Positions 1 through 10,736 of a DNA stretch of 51,456 nt are shown here, piece by piece (within the stretch, counting starts at the first letter, position 1; the number at the start of each line of letters is the position of its first letter). The translations under genes were made by a program, and so were the position numbers. Source of the stretch: Branchiostoma floridae (Eukaryota > Chordata > Leptocardii > Amphioxiformes > Branchiostomatidae); contig NC_049992.1 in the NCBI RefSeq assembly GCF_000003815.2, positions 19,968,540-20,019,995 on the forward strand. The letters run 5' to 3'. Under the pieces are notes generated by a model. That model was not told the origin of the DNA, made no database searches, and was given only the letters and a program-made list of their open reading frames with translations.

Positions 1-1377
1 CATATAGGCTACACAAAGGGGCCCATGTGAGCAACAAATTGCTATATAATACTTACATGCTTTTGTCAAGACTTGCAAGGCTTGCCATATGGACAAATTC
101 CCTTCTGCTGGGACAAGTGTGTTGCTACTCACTCCTCCGTTATAGTTTATACATAGTCAATAACTTCGAAGGAATGTGAACAGTACCAATGTTTGGATTA
201 AATAGTCCATGGACTCCGCCCAATCAGGGGAGCGATACCCACCTGCCTGGCCTGAATCTACGTGTTACGGCGTCATAACCAACATGGAACGGGGCCTTCT
301 GATTGGTCCGCGGCGCCTGGCTATATGATAATACCAATTGAAGACACTATACTGAACAGAGTATTTCAGTTCATTAAATTGATCTCGGCAAAGTTTGATT
401 AGTACATGCACCATCGTTATACATTGTTAAATTCAACAAAATAAGCGATCTTGCAAAGTCAAAAGCAAAAAAAAAGTATTTGACAAGGTTATATTCTTAA
501 AAGCCCTCTGACAAAAACGATTAGACAAAAGATCAGACACATAAGTACAAATTACAATATAGGGGAATATTATAATTATATGACAAATAATGATGCTCAA
601 ACAAAACGTTTTCAGCAAATGACAAAGATATAGTTCCACGAACACATACCTTCGCAAAAAAAGTTTTTTTTTTATTCAGAATGATGTCTGTATACATAAA
701 AGTGTTACTCATTACATTTATTTTATATGTTATTTGATAAAGTCACAAAACCTTATCAACTAGAATTCGACTACCTCATACCTTCATGAAATATTAAGAA
801 ATTTTGTAAATGTAATGCAAATGACTTACTAGGCGTCGCAAATCTAATCATAAATCTTTGCTATTATGAACATTCTTGCCCAAGCTACCTGCATGCCTAA
901 ATTATGTCGTTCCGTTGTTCCTCTCTGCAGTTATGCTCTTTGGAATGTTTTGACAAAAACGCCCCTGCAGGTCCAAACTTAAATGTTAGGGGGCTGAAAT
1001 TTGCCCCGCATCAAACATTTTCTTTAGCTCTTTTGCATTAATAGTTAGGGTATAAAACACGGTTTCTTCTAGATCCTTACGTGTCACTGACGAAAGTTAG
1101 TGGATAATACCTGAAACGTCTGATCGTTTCTAAAATCATATCCGGTTGCTTGATTAACTACATTTTTGCGAGGATCTCATTTGCCTAAATGATCGGAAAA
1201 TGCTAGACATATCTTCTTCTTTCTTCAGATAAGATCGTGTACTCCTGTCTGGGTGTAGGAGGTGGTCAACTAGTATGATTTATACAAATGAATATACATT
1301 ATTTGCATAGGGAACACACATAATACATCAGTTGTAAAGTTTAAATCATTTGGCGAGAGTTTGGGTGAAACTCTGGT
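1..1377. other. Non-genic 3' flank of the UGT gene
   Basis: AT-rich sequence with no coding exon I can support. It holds the 3' flank of the minus-strand UGT gene. A short stretch near 775-835 (a ctcataccttcatgaaatatt-like run) resembles the start of the element seen at 19081, 36805 and 31376, so it is probably a decayed fragment of that repeat. Open frames here are short and have no recognisable protein features. Confidence 0.5.
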
Positions 1378-1660
1378 TTACTGAGACTTAAGCTTGCCTC
1401 CATTTTTACATAAAATCTTCCCACAGACGAGCGAACAGCCATACCACACGGTACCCAGCACAGCTGCACAGACGGCTAGCAGGAACGCAGCCACGTCCAG
1501 CAGGTAGTACTGGTACCACGGCAGCTCCACGGCACGTGGGCGAAGATGGGGCAGTTTGTCATGTTTGATGACGTGTTCTATCCACCAGACGGTCCGCTCC
1601 ATGGGTGACTGAGGCTGGTCACGGTACAGACGGGACAGGCGGGCTGCAGTCTCACGGTAG
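1378..1660 (-). CDS. UGT last exon: end of donor domain, membrane anchor, stop
   Basis: The acceptor CTTTCTACAG precedes 1660. The exon codes YRETAARLSRLYRDQPQSP, then MERTVWWIEHVIKHD and the LRPRAVELPWYQYYLLDV passage typical of the last UGT exon. A hydrophobic helix (about AAFLLAVCAAVLGTVWYG) and a short lysine-containing cytosolic tail ending KLKSQ follow before the TAA at 1380-1378. The first base completes a codon begun with two bases in a preceding exon, which exon 2 (phase 1) cannot supply. Confidence 0.88.
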
Positions 1661-2328
1661 CTGTAGAAAGATTTGAGTTACTATGTTACGATGAACAAAG
1701 GGTATTAACCAACCATTAAATTATTTGGAACCTTAATTACATAAAATGGTTAACGAGTCCCTATACATAAAAGCTTTGAAAAATTTAACTGTCAAATTTC
1801 ACGTCTTTTTATCCATGAATTACTAAGATGATTTCATTTGAAGATTTGGGAGGGGGAGACGAGAAAAAACTAATAATAAGACAGGCTGTAATTCACTTGC
1901 ACCGTGTTATTTCGGTATAAAAGTAAATACTTTAGATATGCATTACTTTAAACATTTAATTATCTCTACAATGGAGATAATGTTTTTGGTGCGTTTCTGT
2001 TCTTGCTTTTGTGTGTGTGTGTGTGTTTCTGTTTGTGTCTTTATTAAAAGATTATGTAAATTGTGACTTAACTTGCAAATTTAACGAGAAAAAAAAATAT
2101 TTTTATAGTGTTTCTTATCATAGGACTCAAGTACATGCATGAGACCTTTGCAGTTTCTGGTTGTTGAATTATTAGTGGATACATGTTATGCAAATAAGTC
2201 CGCAATTATTAATCGCCTTATTAATGAAAAACCAAAACTGAATATGTATAGCATATGCAAATGGAAACTTATCTGCATAATTAGAATATTTTATTGACAT
2301 GTGGGTTTTCTGAAATCTTGTTTTGTAC
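1661..2328 (-). other. UGT intron lacking the expected signature exon
   Basis: This AT-rich intron contains a short (TG)n run near 2010-2026 and no minus-strand frame with the HGG-containing UGT signature in any phase. The expected exon, about 220 nt long, is therefore absent from the window and not merely divergent. Confidence 0.7.
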
Positions 2329-2548
2329 CTAGTAGGTCGTTTTGCGGCAGCCAGTCCAGCAGCTTGGTGTTGCTTCCCAGACCAGCCGGCTTCTCTCCTG
2401 CGTACCGCCACACCACCTTCTGTCGGAGTCGGGCAAAGGCTGCAGCAAAGACTTGTCTCTTCTCCGACGACATCGTTTTGATGATTGATCCTAGGCTGAC
2501 AACAACCACCCCATCATCTCCTACACTCTGGAATAAGGCTTCTAATTC
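2329..2548 (-). CDS. UGT exon 2: start of the UDP-sugar donor domain
   Basis: The acceptor ACTTCTAG precedes 2548 and the donor GTACAA begins at 2328. The exon codes ELEALFQSVGDDG followed by VVVVSLGSI, the canonical first strand of the C-terminal Rossmann fold, then WRYAGEKPAGLGSN and LLDWLPQNDLL. It is 220 nt long, equal to the sum of the 132- and 88-nt exons 2 and 3 of vertebrate UGT1 genes. It starts in phase 0 and ends in phase 1. Confidence 0.88.
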
Positions 2549-3710
2549 CTAGAAGTAGTATGTCATTTATACATCAACCGATCGTAAACACAGCAAAGGC
2601 TACACAGTCTTTCAATGTGCCTTTTTTTTAAGGCAGTAGTACTTCCCTTTGTGATTGTTGTTGTTGCTTATGTAGAGAAGAAGTTGTTCTTACTTCGGGC
2701 TCCACCGCCATGTTGATAAAACTAAATTTCCTGGAAATGTTAGATTAGGATGCCTTGGTCAGATGCTCACAAGAATTAATTAAGTTTCAGCATTTACCAC
2801 CTTAAACCCCAAAACACCCGATTGGGGTCCCAAGGAAATATGCAGCTTTAAAATCAAACATTTGAGACACAAACTAATCATTGTATTGCCAACAAATTTC
2901 AAGATGGATCTTTGCATGTGAAAAAAAAATTCGATCTACTTTCGTAATATCGTCATGGCATTATTACATCATTTGACTAATATGGGCCGCCGTTTTATAT
3001 TTTGATCAATGATGTCATTACATTAGCACTAAAATATTTTTTTTAATCATGAAGGGAACGTGACTTCTACAAGAATTTCGTTATATATGTACACTAACCT
3101 AAAAATTTGTCCAAATTGGTAAACAATAATTTGCCTGTCAGAAAACTGTTGCCATGACAACACGAAAAATATTAACTTGCAATTGCTTTATTCACTTTAA
3201 CTTTTAAAAAAGTGTTATTGACCATGTTTGATAGCTCTAACGATAGCCGACTCGTCAAGACAAATGTGGTATTAAATTTGGTGCAGAGCTCTGAAAAAAC
3301 CCTCCCCGGCTTATACAGGATTAGTGCAAAACATGGTCCTTCAGAATTTTTGTATAGATTATAAAAATGACATGGAATTTTTTTCACATCTTAACATGCC
3401 AATATATCCCCCCTTACATATACGAATGTATGCATACTGTGTACTGAAGAAAACGGATCTTGTTCGGACATTTTAGTCGCAAAAAAGTTCGGTTGTTTTG
3501 AGGGTTAAATTATGTTGCTTTTATGTTCTTTCAGTAGATAAAGAATGTTTTTACTGTTTACTAGGCCTTGGTATATTTTATTTTTACTATGACTTGGTAT
3601 CAACAATCTAATTCATATTGCAATTAAACATTCACGAACTATGTATATGCTGTTTGTGAATGTTATTCTATACTTTTCTAGTTCAAACCCGATTATATAC
3701 TAAGGAGACA

Positions 3711-4240
3711 CATTGGGACCGCGTGGCGCAGCGGCAGCATTTGTGCTTCGTGACCGAGAGTTGCTGGTTCGAATCCGTCTGCGTGTCACCGATCTTGTGC
3801 CCTTGGGAAAGGCACTTTACGCGGCTTTCCTCACTATACTTAGGTGAAAATGAGTACCTAGCTTCGGCTAGGGCCGTCCCTCGGATATGACGTTAAATGG
3901 AGGTCCCGTGTACGGGGAGAGTCACACCCCATGCACGTTAAAGAACCCCACGTGCGACGGTGCGGTGTGAGATGGAGCAAAACCCTTCTGTCTGGAGTTG
4001 GTGATTCACTTCAAATCACCCGGATGGAGGCCTGGCGAACCTCCATTCCGTATCAGCCACACAGTGATTTACATCAGCGAAAGGGTATGTCACCCCGTGA
4101 GGGGCGGCATAACCCCGCCGTGCCGTGTGTAAGCATGTGCGAACATGCGCAGGGCTACCCCTTGGTAATAACCCCTGGCTAGTTGGGCAACCCTGGCTGT
4201 TTGTTAACAGCTGAACAAATAAATAAATAAATAAATAAAT
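3711..4240 (+). mobile_element. tRNA-derived SINE, family A, copy 1
   Basis: The head is tRNA-like: an A-box-like GTGGCGCAGCGGCAGC and a perfect B box GGTTCGAATCC at 3766-3776, as in RNA polymerase III promoters. A body shared with copies at 29492, 37153(-) and 46813 follows (the CCCTTGGGAAAGGCACTTTA and GGAGGTCCCGTGTA passages). The element ends in an (AAAT)n tail at about 4215-4240. The flanks carry an apparent target-site duplication, AAGGAGACA (3702-3710) and AAGGAGATA (4241-4249). It lies in intron 1 of the UGT gene, antisense to it. Confidence 0.85.
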
Positions 4241-4249
4241 AAGGAGATA

Positions 4250-5049
4250 TCTTTCAATTCAGATATTCATACTGTAAACGTACTAAAAAAACAATTACTT
4301 GTCTTGGCTGATGAAAAATAAAACTTGTTTCATTTTCAAGTCTCACACCTCGTGCAAGCGCGTTTTCACTACGTTGTGCGCTTTTGAGTTCGAGGATATC
4401 AATTCTTCGGGAAATATTCCTGGAGTTCATCGTATGTCTTGTGTAATTCAACATTATTTCATATTTGATAAACAACAAATTTCACAACATTTACCCAGTG
4501 ACTTTTCAGTGACACTGATTTCTCACTTTTAACTCTGTTGACATTGTATAAATGCAACACACAATAACACAAACATTTGGGAACATTGAGGTCAGAGGTC
4601 AGGAAGAAGGCAGCCATGTTTGTTTTAGCAGAGGAAGCTGGAAGGATCTAAAATCGGTAAAAATCCTATTCTAAACAAACCATCCATCTCTCTTTTTGTA
4701 CTGTAGTGTAAGATAACTTTATAGAGTGTTGTGTGAAGTCGACATTTTTTAATAAGATAGAGTTTTTTATGCTGGAAAATCCCACTCTGTTACCCACTCG
4801 GAAAGAGGGGAGGGGGTGCCACTTCTTCCGACCTCTGATGTCTGGTCAGATTTTATTGATTAGAGATGACTATAGTGCAGAATCTGATGTGTATTATTTT
4901 AGCGCCGGGTCGGCGGCAGCTGTAATTTTGTTTTCAATTTGTTTTATGGTCTTATGTTGTGCAATATGCAAATAGCAGATAGGTTGTCCGTAATGTTGTA
5001 AATACTAGTAAACGCTTTTACAGTTCTACAATTTTATAGTAAGGGCACT
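4250..5049. other. UGT intron 1 sequence between SINE and LINE
   Basis: No recognisable gene. An open frame at 4733-4975 (80 codons, with a hydrophobic VILFSICFMVLCCAIC end) has no family I recognise. It could be upstream sequence of the LINE that follows, or chance. Confidence 0.35.
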
Positions 5050-8000
5050 GCAACATGTGTTTTCCAGCTTGCCCTAGACCACCAGGGTGCTTTAACCATG
5101 CCACTGGTGGGTACAGGGGGAGAAGGGGTGGTATAAGTAGGAGGGACAAGCCCTGCAAGATTAAACCCATAGTTAGTCAGATGATCTGGGAAAGGCCAGT
5201 GTACTCTGAATTGTAGCTCTCAAAGCAGTTGTGGTACGAGTAGTAACAGTTCTGTAAAGGGAGTGACTCCCTCACTACTGTTGAGAAATGTTAGATCTAT
5301 TAAGAACAAGAAATATGAGCTGGAAGCTACTGTTGAAAATTACTCAGCACAAATGGTATGTGTGACAGAAACCTGGACCACTCCAGATACACCTGACCAA
5401 GTTATACCAATACCTGGTTGCAAATTGTTCAGACGGGACAGGCAAAATCAGAAAGGGGGAGGGATTGCGGTGTACATTCCTGAATGCTTTCAAGCTCGCA
5501 GATTGCACGACTTGGAGGAAAGAGACCTGGAAGCGATCTGGGTGCAAGTCCTGCTGCGACGGCTACCCAGGTCAATTCCAGTGATTGCACTTGGCGTGAT
5601 CTACCACCCCCCATGCAAAAATAACAAACAAGGGTCTGACGCTATGTTAACTCACCTGGTAACCATTGATACCATTCTCAACCACCAATCTCAAGCTGGG
5701 ATCTTGCTGTGCGGTGACTTGAACGGTCTTTCACTTAAACGTCTGCAAACAGCCCACCCAACCTTAAAACAGATTGTTAAACAACCAACAAGGGGAGCAT
5801 GCAGCAATCTTAGATGTTGTGATCACTAACTTGGCTCAAAACTACAACAAAGCCTCCAGATAAATCCCCTCAATAGGGAATAGTGATCATGCTTGTGTCC
5901 TGCTCAAGTCTGGTATACCCGTTGTGAAACACCCGACTGTCAGAGTTCCTCGTAGAGTGGTGACCCCCCACAGGAAGAGGGAGTTCGAAATAGCCCTTGC
6001 AGTGCAGGACTGGACGGAGGTGTTTGAGGCAGTGTCAGTCCATGACAAGGTGGCCAAATTTTACGCTACTCTCACATCCCTTCTTGATACTTACTGTCCC
6101 GTCAGGATGAGTCCAGTCAGGACCAACGACAAAGGATGGTTCACAGAGAGAGTTAAGAAAGCCATTGAAAAGAGGCAAACAGAATTCCAGCGACATGGAA
6201 AGACGCAGATGTGGAGAAGCCTTCAGAACAAGGTCAACACCGCTATACGCCAAAAACTGGCATTACCGTCACTGCATCCAGCAGCTCAGAGGTGAAGCCC
6301 CTCTTAAATGGTGGGAGTGCATCAACAGAGACTTGGGAAGATCAGGAAGCAGAGTTACAATCACAGATGAGCTTTCAGCAGAGATCTTCAGTCAGTACTT
6401 CGCCAAAGCAGGGTGTGAGAGTGAGTCTCTTTACATCTTCCCGCTTCCGTTCGCAGGCCTGTGTCCTGACTTGTGCTCGATTGGCGAGGTGAAAGTTTTA
6501 CTCAAGACTACCAACCCAAGGAAAGCTAGTGGGCCGGACAACGTACCAAACTGGGTGCTTAAGGACTGTGCTGAGGACTTAGCACCTGTTGTTTGCCATC
6601 TCTTCAACACCTCGTATGCAAAGGGCACAGTGCCCTCAGTGTGGAAGTCGGCAAATGTTGTGCCTGTACCAAAGGCTGCTGGAGCATCACAAGTGGAGGA
6701 CTTTCGACCAGTCTCCCTTCTGGCTGTTTTGGCAAAACTGCTCGAGAGATGCGTTCTCAAGAGATTACTCCCTGCACTAACCATGGTCATCCGGGACCAT
6801 TACGCCTACATGAAAGGCTCGTCAACCACATTAGCATTGGTGTGTTTGGTACAAACCTGGTTATCTGCTCTTGACTCCAAAAAAAGCCAACTCTTGTAAG
6901 GGCACTTTTTGCGGATATGAGCAAAGCTTTTGATAGGGTAGATCACGCCCTGCTGCTGATGTGTGTTAACAATCTACAAGTGAGTCCACGCATGCTGACA
7001 TGGATACACAACTATCTCAAGCATAGACAGCAAAGAGTTGTGACCCATGGCAAGTTCAGCACCTGGCACACTTTAACTTCAGGAGTCCCACAGGGGGTTG
7101 TTCTTTCACCCTACTTATTTTTGCTCTTTATGAGCACTAAGTCACCAGTGTATAGTTCCACACTAAATGTTGGATATGCTGACGACGTCAGCTTGTCGCG
7201 ATCTCTCCATGTGGCTGTGGCAAACAGCGACAGGGCAGTGGAGGAGAAAGCGACTCAGCTGGATGTATGGGCTAGCGACAACAAGATTATTTTAAATGGA
7301 GGCAAAGGTCAGCTAATACAAATATGTTTTAACAGATCAGTTCCTGTCCCACCAGATTATCTTAGGGGAACAACAGGTGCCATGGGTTGAACAGGCCAAG
7401 GTTTTGGGATTTATATTGGATAGGTACTTGTCGTTTAATAACCAAGTGACATCCATGGTCACGAAGGCCTCTCGTAGGCTTCATTATCTTAGGCTTCTTA
7501 CTAAACAGGGCACTAGTGTCGTGGATTTGGTCCAGGTGTACGTCACACTTATCAGACCTGTGCTCGAATATGGGCACGTACTACTAGTAGGGTGTAGTAA
7601 GGAGCAGGAGAGACAAATTGAAAGAGTACAACGGAGAGCACTCCGTATCGTCTCATTGGGGGGAAAACGAGAGGTGCCTGCTCTGCCGACGCTGAAAGAA
7701 CGGCGAGAGGTTGCGGCAGTGAAGCTACTGAGGGATATGCTGGACGAGGTCACCCCATCCATGACCTGGTGTCGCCGGCCGGAACTACGGTCACTGGGAG
7801 GACTCTTAGAAACGGCACTGCACTTACTGTGCCAACTGCCCGGACACAGAGACTGAGAAGGTCGTTCTTGCACCAGGCTATACGCCTGTACAACGAGTCC
7901 TGATACTCTGCGTAGGACGTTCCTGTCCTTACTTCGGTGTTCTGTGTCAAGTATAATGTACAACTTTGTATAGGCGCTTCTGCATCATGTACTGTAATTT

Positions 8001-8130
8001 GTTTAATAGATGTATATACGTATATTTTGTAGTCGACATGTTGAAAATTTGTACATAATCAGTGATATTCAGTTTGTTCTTAAAAACTGCGATGCTGATT
8101 CTTTTCTGAATGAACGAATAAACGAATAAA
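5050..8130 (+). mobile_element. Decayed CR1/L2-type non-LTR retrotransposon
   Basis: A single LINE in sense orientation is broken by stops and frameshifts. At 5263-5829 lies an apurinic-type endonuclease (LLRNVRSIKNK start, VCVTETW, the GGGIAVYIP passage and the ILLCGDLNG motif). At 5924-6295 lies the linker. Reverse transcriptase runs over 6165-6899 and 6917-7390 (KASGPDNVPNWVLK, FRPVSLL, FADMSKAFDRVDHALL, SGVPQGVVLSPYLF, and the catalytic YADD in GYADDVSL near 7180). The thumb and C-terminal part follow at 7377-7856 (VLGFILDRYLSFNNQV, RPVLEYG). The 3' end shows short repeats (GAACGAATAAAC) at about 8111-8130, as in CR1/L2 elements. The 5' boundary is approximate. The element lies inside UGT intron 1, antisense to that gene, and is inactive. 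Confidence 0.85.
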
Positions 8131-8186
8131 CATAGAACCAAATACCCATAGAAGGAGGCTAAAGTCAATAAAGTAGTAAAACTCAC

Positions 8187-9053
8187 TTTAGGGAGAGGAG
8201 AGGCTGCTACAATATGTAACCCGCCGATCTGCACCATGTTGGGCATGGAGGGAGCGGGGAAATCCAGAACGTGGTCGGTTTGATAAAGCCACAGGTCCGT
8301 ATTAGACACGACGCTTTGGATAGTCTCGTTTTCACCTACGTATTTACTGACCAGTCCGTCATACGTGTTACTCGCAACCCAACGCCCCAACACGGGCAGC
8401 AGAATGTAGAAAACAACGTTATATACTCGCTGTACAAATGTCATGTGGTCGGAAAGATCAATCCCCAATAATGGCACATATGACAAAGGGATCGGGACAC
8501 CTGTGGCTTTGATGTCTAGGAAATAATGATCACCACGCAATATGGCGATAGAAGGGACCTGGACGTCCTTATGTGCTGCAAGTATGGCGCCGACTGGAAC
8601 ACAGGAGTCATAAACGACAAGACGATGCTGTGCTGCCTTCAGCCGACTCATCAGGTCAATGTCCCCAAACAGCAGGGCGCAGTGTTTGGTTACCACGTTA
8701 GTTACATCAATATATGCTTTTGCATACTGAAAGACCGACGTCTCTGACTTTGTATTCGAATGATGACGATTCTCAGCTTCCTTCAATAATATAAAGGTTC
8801 CTTGGTCACGGAACGTCTCAAACTTGAAGTCAGGCCTTTCCGCTCGTCGTTTCTCGGCTATGTCTTCTGGTACAACGACCGTGACGACATGGCCCCTGTG
8901 TACTAAAGCCTGTCCGATGTTCGCCAACGTGAACCAGTGGCTCTCAGCACATGGTGTAGGCACTAACAGAACGTTCTCTCCACTGGTTATGTGCCTAACC
9001 AGAACACCAAGAAAAAAGAGCAGGACAGTCGAAGTCTTTGATCCATCGTCCAT
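8187..9053 (-). CDS. UGT exon 1: signal peptide and acceptor-binding domain
   Basis: The exon codes 289 residues from an ATG at 9053 to a GTGAGT donor at 8186. Residues 1-25 form a signal peptide (LLFFLGVLV core) that would direct the protein to the ER lumen. His39 (AESHW) sits where the family's catalytic base lies. Asp149 in VVYDSC matches the aspartate that pairs with it. The exon ends with MVQIGGLHI, the conserved end of the N-terminal domain. It is open throughout with no frameshift, so this exon alone looks functional. The codon use is GC-richer than the intron around it. Confidence 0.9.
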
Positions 9054-10360
9054 GTTGCCAGGCCAGATGTTCTTGGTGAATGCGGATAGAGCTCAAAGAT
9101 GTTCTCCGGCCTTGGAACTGTAATAGGAATGTACAATCGGGGATGGCAATGATGATACGCAGTACTTAATACAAGTCAAGGTCTTAATCGGAAGTGAAAA
9201 CAGCTTAGGCGGAATATTTATCAAGGCTGAATAAAGGTAAAACAAAGTGATGAATATCATGTATGAATATGGTTTCCTTTATTTCTGTGGATGCCCCCTG
9301 TAAGACATCACGGCAAGCACAGAAAGGCACGTGGGGCTCGACCGGGGTTTTCACCGGTGCAGTGTACTGGGCCGTGTGGTGGTCACGTATGACCTGACTC
9401 AATAGCCGTCAAACCCTAGCCTCTCTGCAGGGATTGACGTAAGTTGTTGTTGTGGGAAGGGGGGTGGCTTTGAAAGTCGCAAACCCTTCCAGCCCCTCCC
9501 CTAAATTTTATGACAATACCCAGAGGCCCACGTAGAAAGCTAGGCAAGGCTACAAGCTTATCGGCAAATGGTTCTTTCTCGTCACATATTCCACGCGCCC
9601 GAACACCTGGTAACCCCCCCCCCCCCACACACACACACACAAATTACACCAATACCCACAGGTCGGTGAAGGAGGATAACCGTGGCCGTCCAATAAACGA
9701 GCCCATATGCAGGGTCTATCACCAATGTCGTATCTGAGGTTTCTCTGGTTTTATCTTCTTATGCTGTAAGTAAAAAGTCTATCGGCCAGTAAATTTCAAC
9801 GACAAAATGATGAAATAAATACAAGAACGGAAGTTTTTCCTACCCACTTCAGCTTCGGCAAAGAACACAGAAACCGGGAGGCGTAGGCTGGCGCGAGTCA
9901 GTGCTTCAAACTGTCAACAACACACACGCTGCAAAGCTTTCAGACTCCAGGTTACATTCTTCTCGCAACACGTACATTATAAGGTATTCAAAAATGTTTT
10001 GTTACCCCGAGGCAAATTGTTTTGTAACTGTAAAACTAGATCCTTTCTCTCTTGTTGTGAGGCTTGCTCATGTTAAACGGTGTCTTGTGGATATTGTTTG
10101 ACAACCCAACAAGGAAACGGTCTTCTGATTAATGAAGTTGATCAAAATAATAGACGAAAATGACTGTGCGAATACCAGGGCCTTGTATCATCCTTCTATT
10201 GATTTCAGTGAGATTTTATGTAACATTCTCTTAGTTCTGATTAATTTTGCCCCTCCCCTTCGTGTGGTTTTGGAATACCACAATGTAAACAAAGAGAAGC
10301 AAGCCCCACCCTTCTACCCACTTACCGGGCCCACTCACACAGTACGTAGTGGCCAGCGCA
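9054..10360. promoter_or_regulatory. Shared head-to-head promoter interval between UGT and CYP
   Basis: The 1307 bp between two divergent start codons must hold both promoters and 5' leaders. I see no clear TATA box at either end. An AP-1-type TGACTCA lies at 9395-9401, next to a nuclear-receptor-like half site TGACCT just upstream. A homopolymer C run followed by (CA)n lies at about 9616-9640. These short motifs can occur by chance. No coding exon is supported here. Confidence 0.4.
9616..9641. repeat. C-tract plus (CA)n microsatellite
   Basis: A run of about ten C residues is followed directly by (CA)n. It is a simple repeat within the UGT/CYP intergenic interval and is probably length-polymorphic. 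Confidence 0.9.
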
Positions 10361-10736
10361 ATGGCTACAATCGTGTCCCTACTGCAGGTAGTTCTGTCTG
10401 GACACAGCATTACAGTGGTGCTGATTTGTTTTGTGGCCTTTCTGGTTTCTTTAACTGTGGCCGCAAAGTTCTCAGCACATGGACGGAGGAATACTCCACC
10501 CGGCCCGCCTGGATGGCCAGTTCTCGGTAACCTCCCCAGTCTGACAAAAGACATACACTTACAGTTGACGAAATGGCGTTATCAATATGGAGACGTCTTT
10601 AGCGTCAGGTTCGGTCTACAGGACGCTGTTATTGTGAACGGCAGTGAGGCTATAAAGGAGGCCTTGGTGCAGAAGGCCAATCACTTCTCCAACCGCCCAG
10701 ACTACTACCTAGTGCGCTGTGTGAACATGCACTTTG
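10361..10736 (+). CDS. CYP exon 1: membrane anchor and N-terminal fold
   Basis: The start is the ATG at 10361 (context GCGCAATGG); upstream in-frame sequence has no other ATG. The exon codes a transmembrane segment (about residues 10-36), the proline-rich hinge and helix A/beta-1, and ends CVNMHFG in phase 1 at a GTTAGT donor. Confidence 0.9.

Larger units (their letters stand above)
1378..9053 (-). pseudogene. UDP-glucuronosyltransferase-like gene, signature exon missing (possible pseudogene)
   Basis: UGTs are ER membrane enzymes that transfer a sugar from a UDP-sugar to lipophilic acceptors (phase II detoxification). Three exons are visible on the minus strand: 9053-8187 (N-terminal acceptor domain), 2548-2329 (start of the donor domain) and 1660-1378 (end of the donor domain, membrane anchor and stop). 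Exon 1 joins exon 2 in phase 0 and gives the usual PNMVQIGGL...PLPK-ELEALF passage. The 220-nt exon 2 corresponds to vertebrate UGT1 exons 2 plus 3 fused. The next exon of the family, about 220 nt and coding the UGT signature with its HGG core, is not found between 1661 and 2328, which is AT-rich. Exon 2 ends in phase 1 and the last exon starts in phase 2, so direct splicing shifts the frame. Either this is a pseudogene, or the exon was lost in this haplotype or assembly. Family assignment is secure; function is doubtful. Confidence 0.85.

Noticed and set aside
1040-1200. A 3' end of a Penelope-like or other retroelement (GAAACGTCTGATCGTTTC word near 1113)
   Set aside because: The wording felt familiar, but I could not support an element boundary, coding remnant or second copy in this window.
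3715-3790. A tRNA gene (also at 29492, 46813, 27274, 44602 and 37618 minus)
   Set aside because: A and B boxes are present but the acceptor and anticodon arms do not close, and each is followed by a shared SINE body and tail.
7484-7963. Minus-strand ORF of 159 codons
   Set aside because: It is the antisense shadow of the LINE reverse-transcriptase C-terminus on the plus strand.
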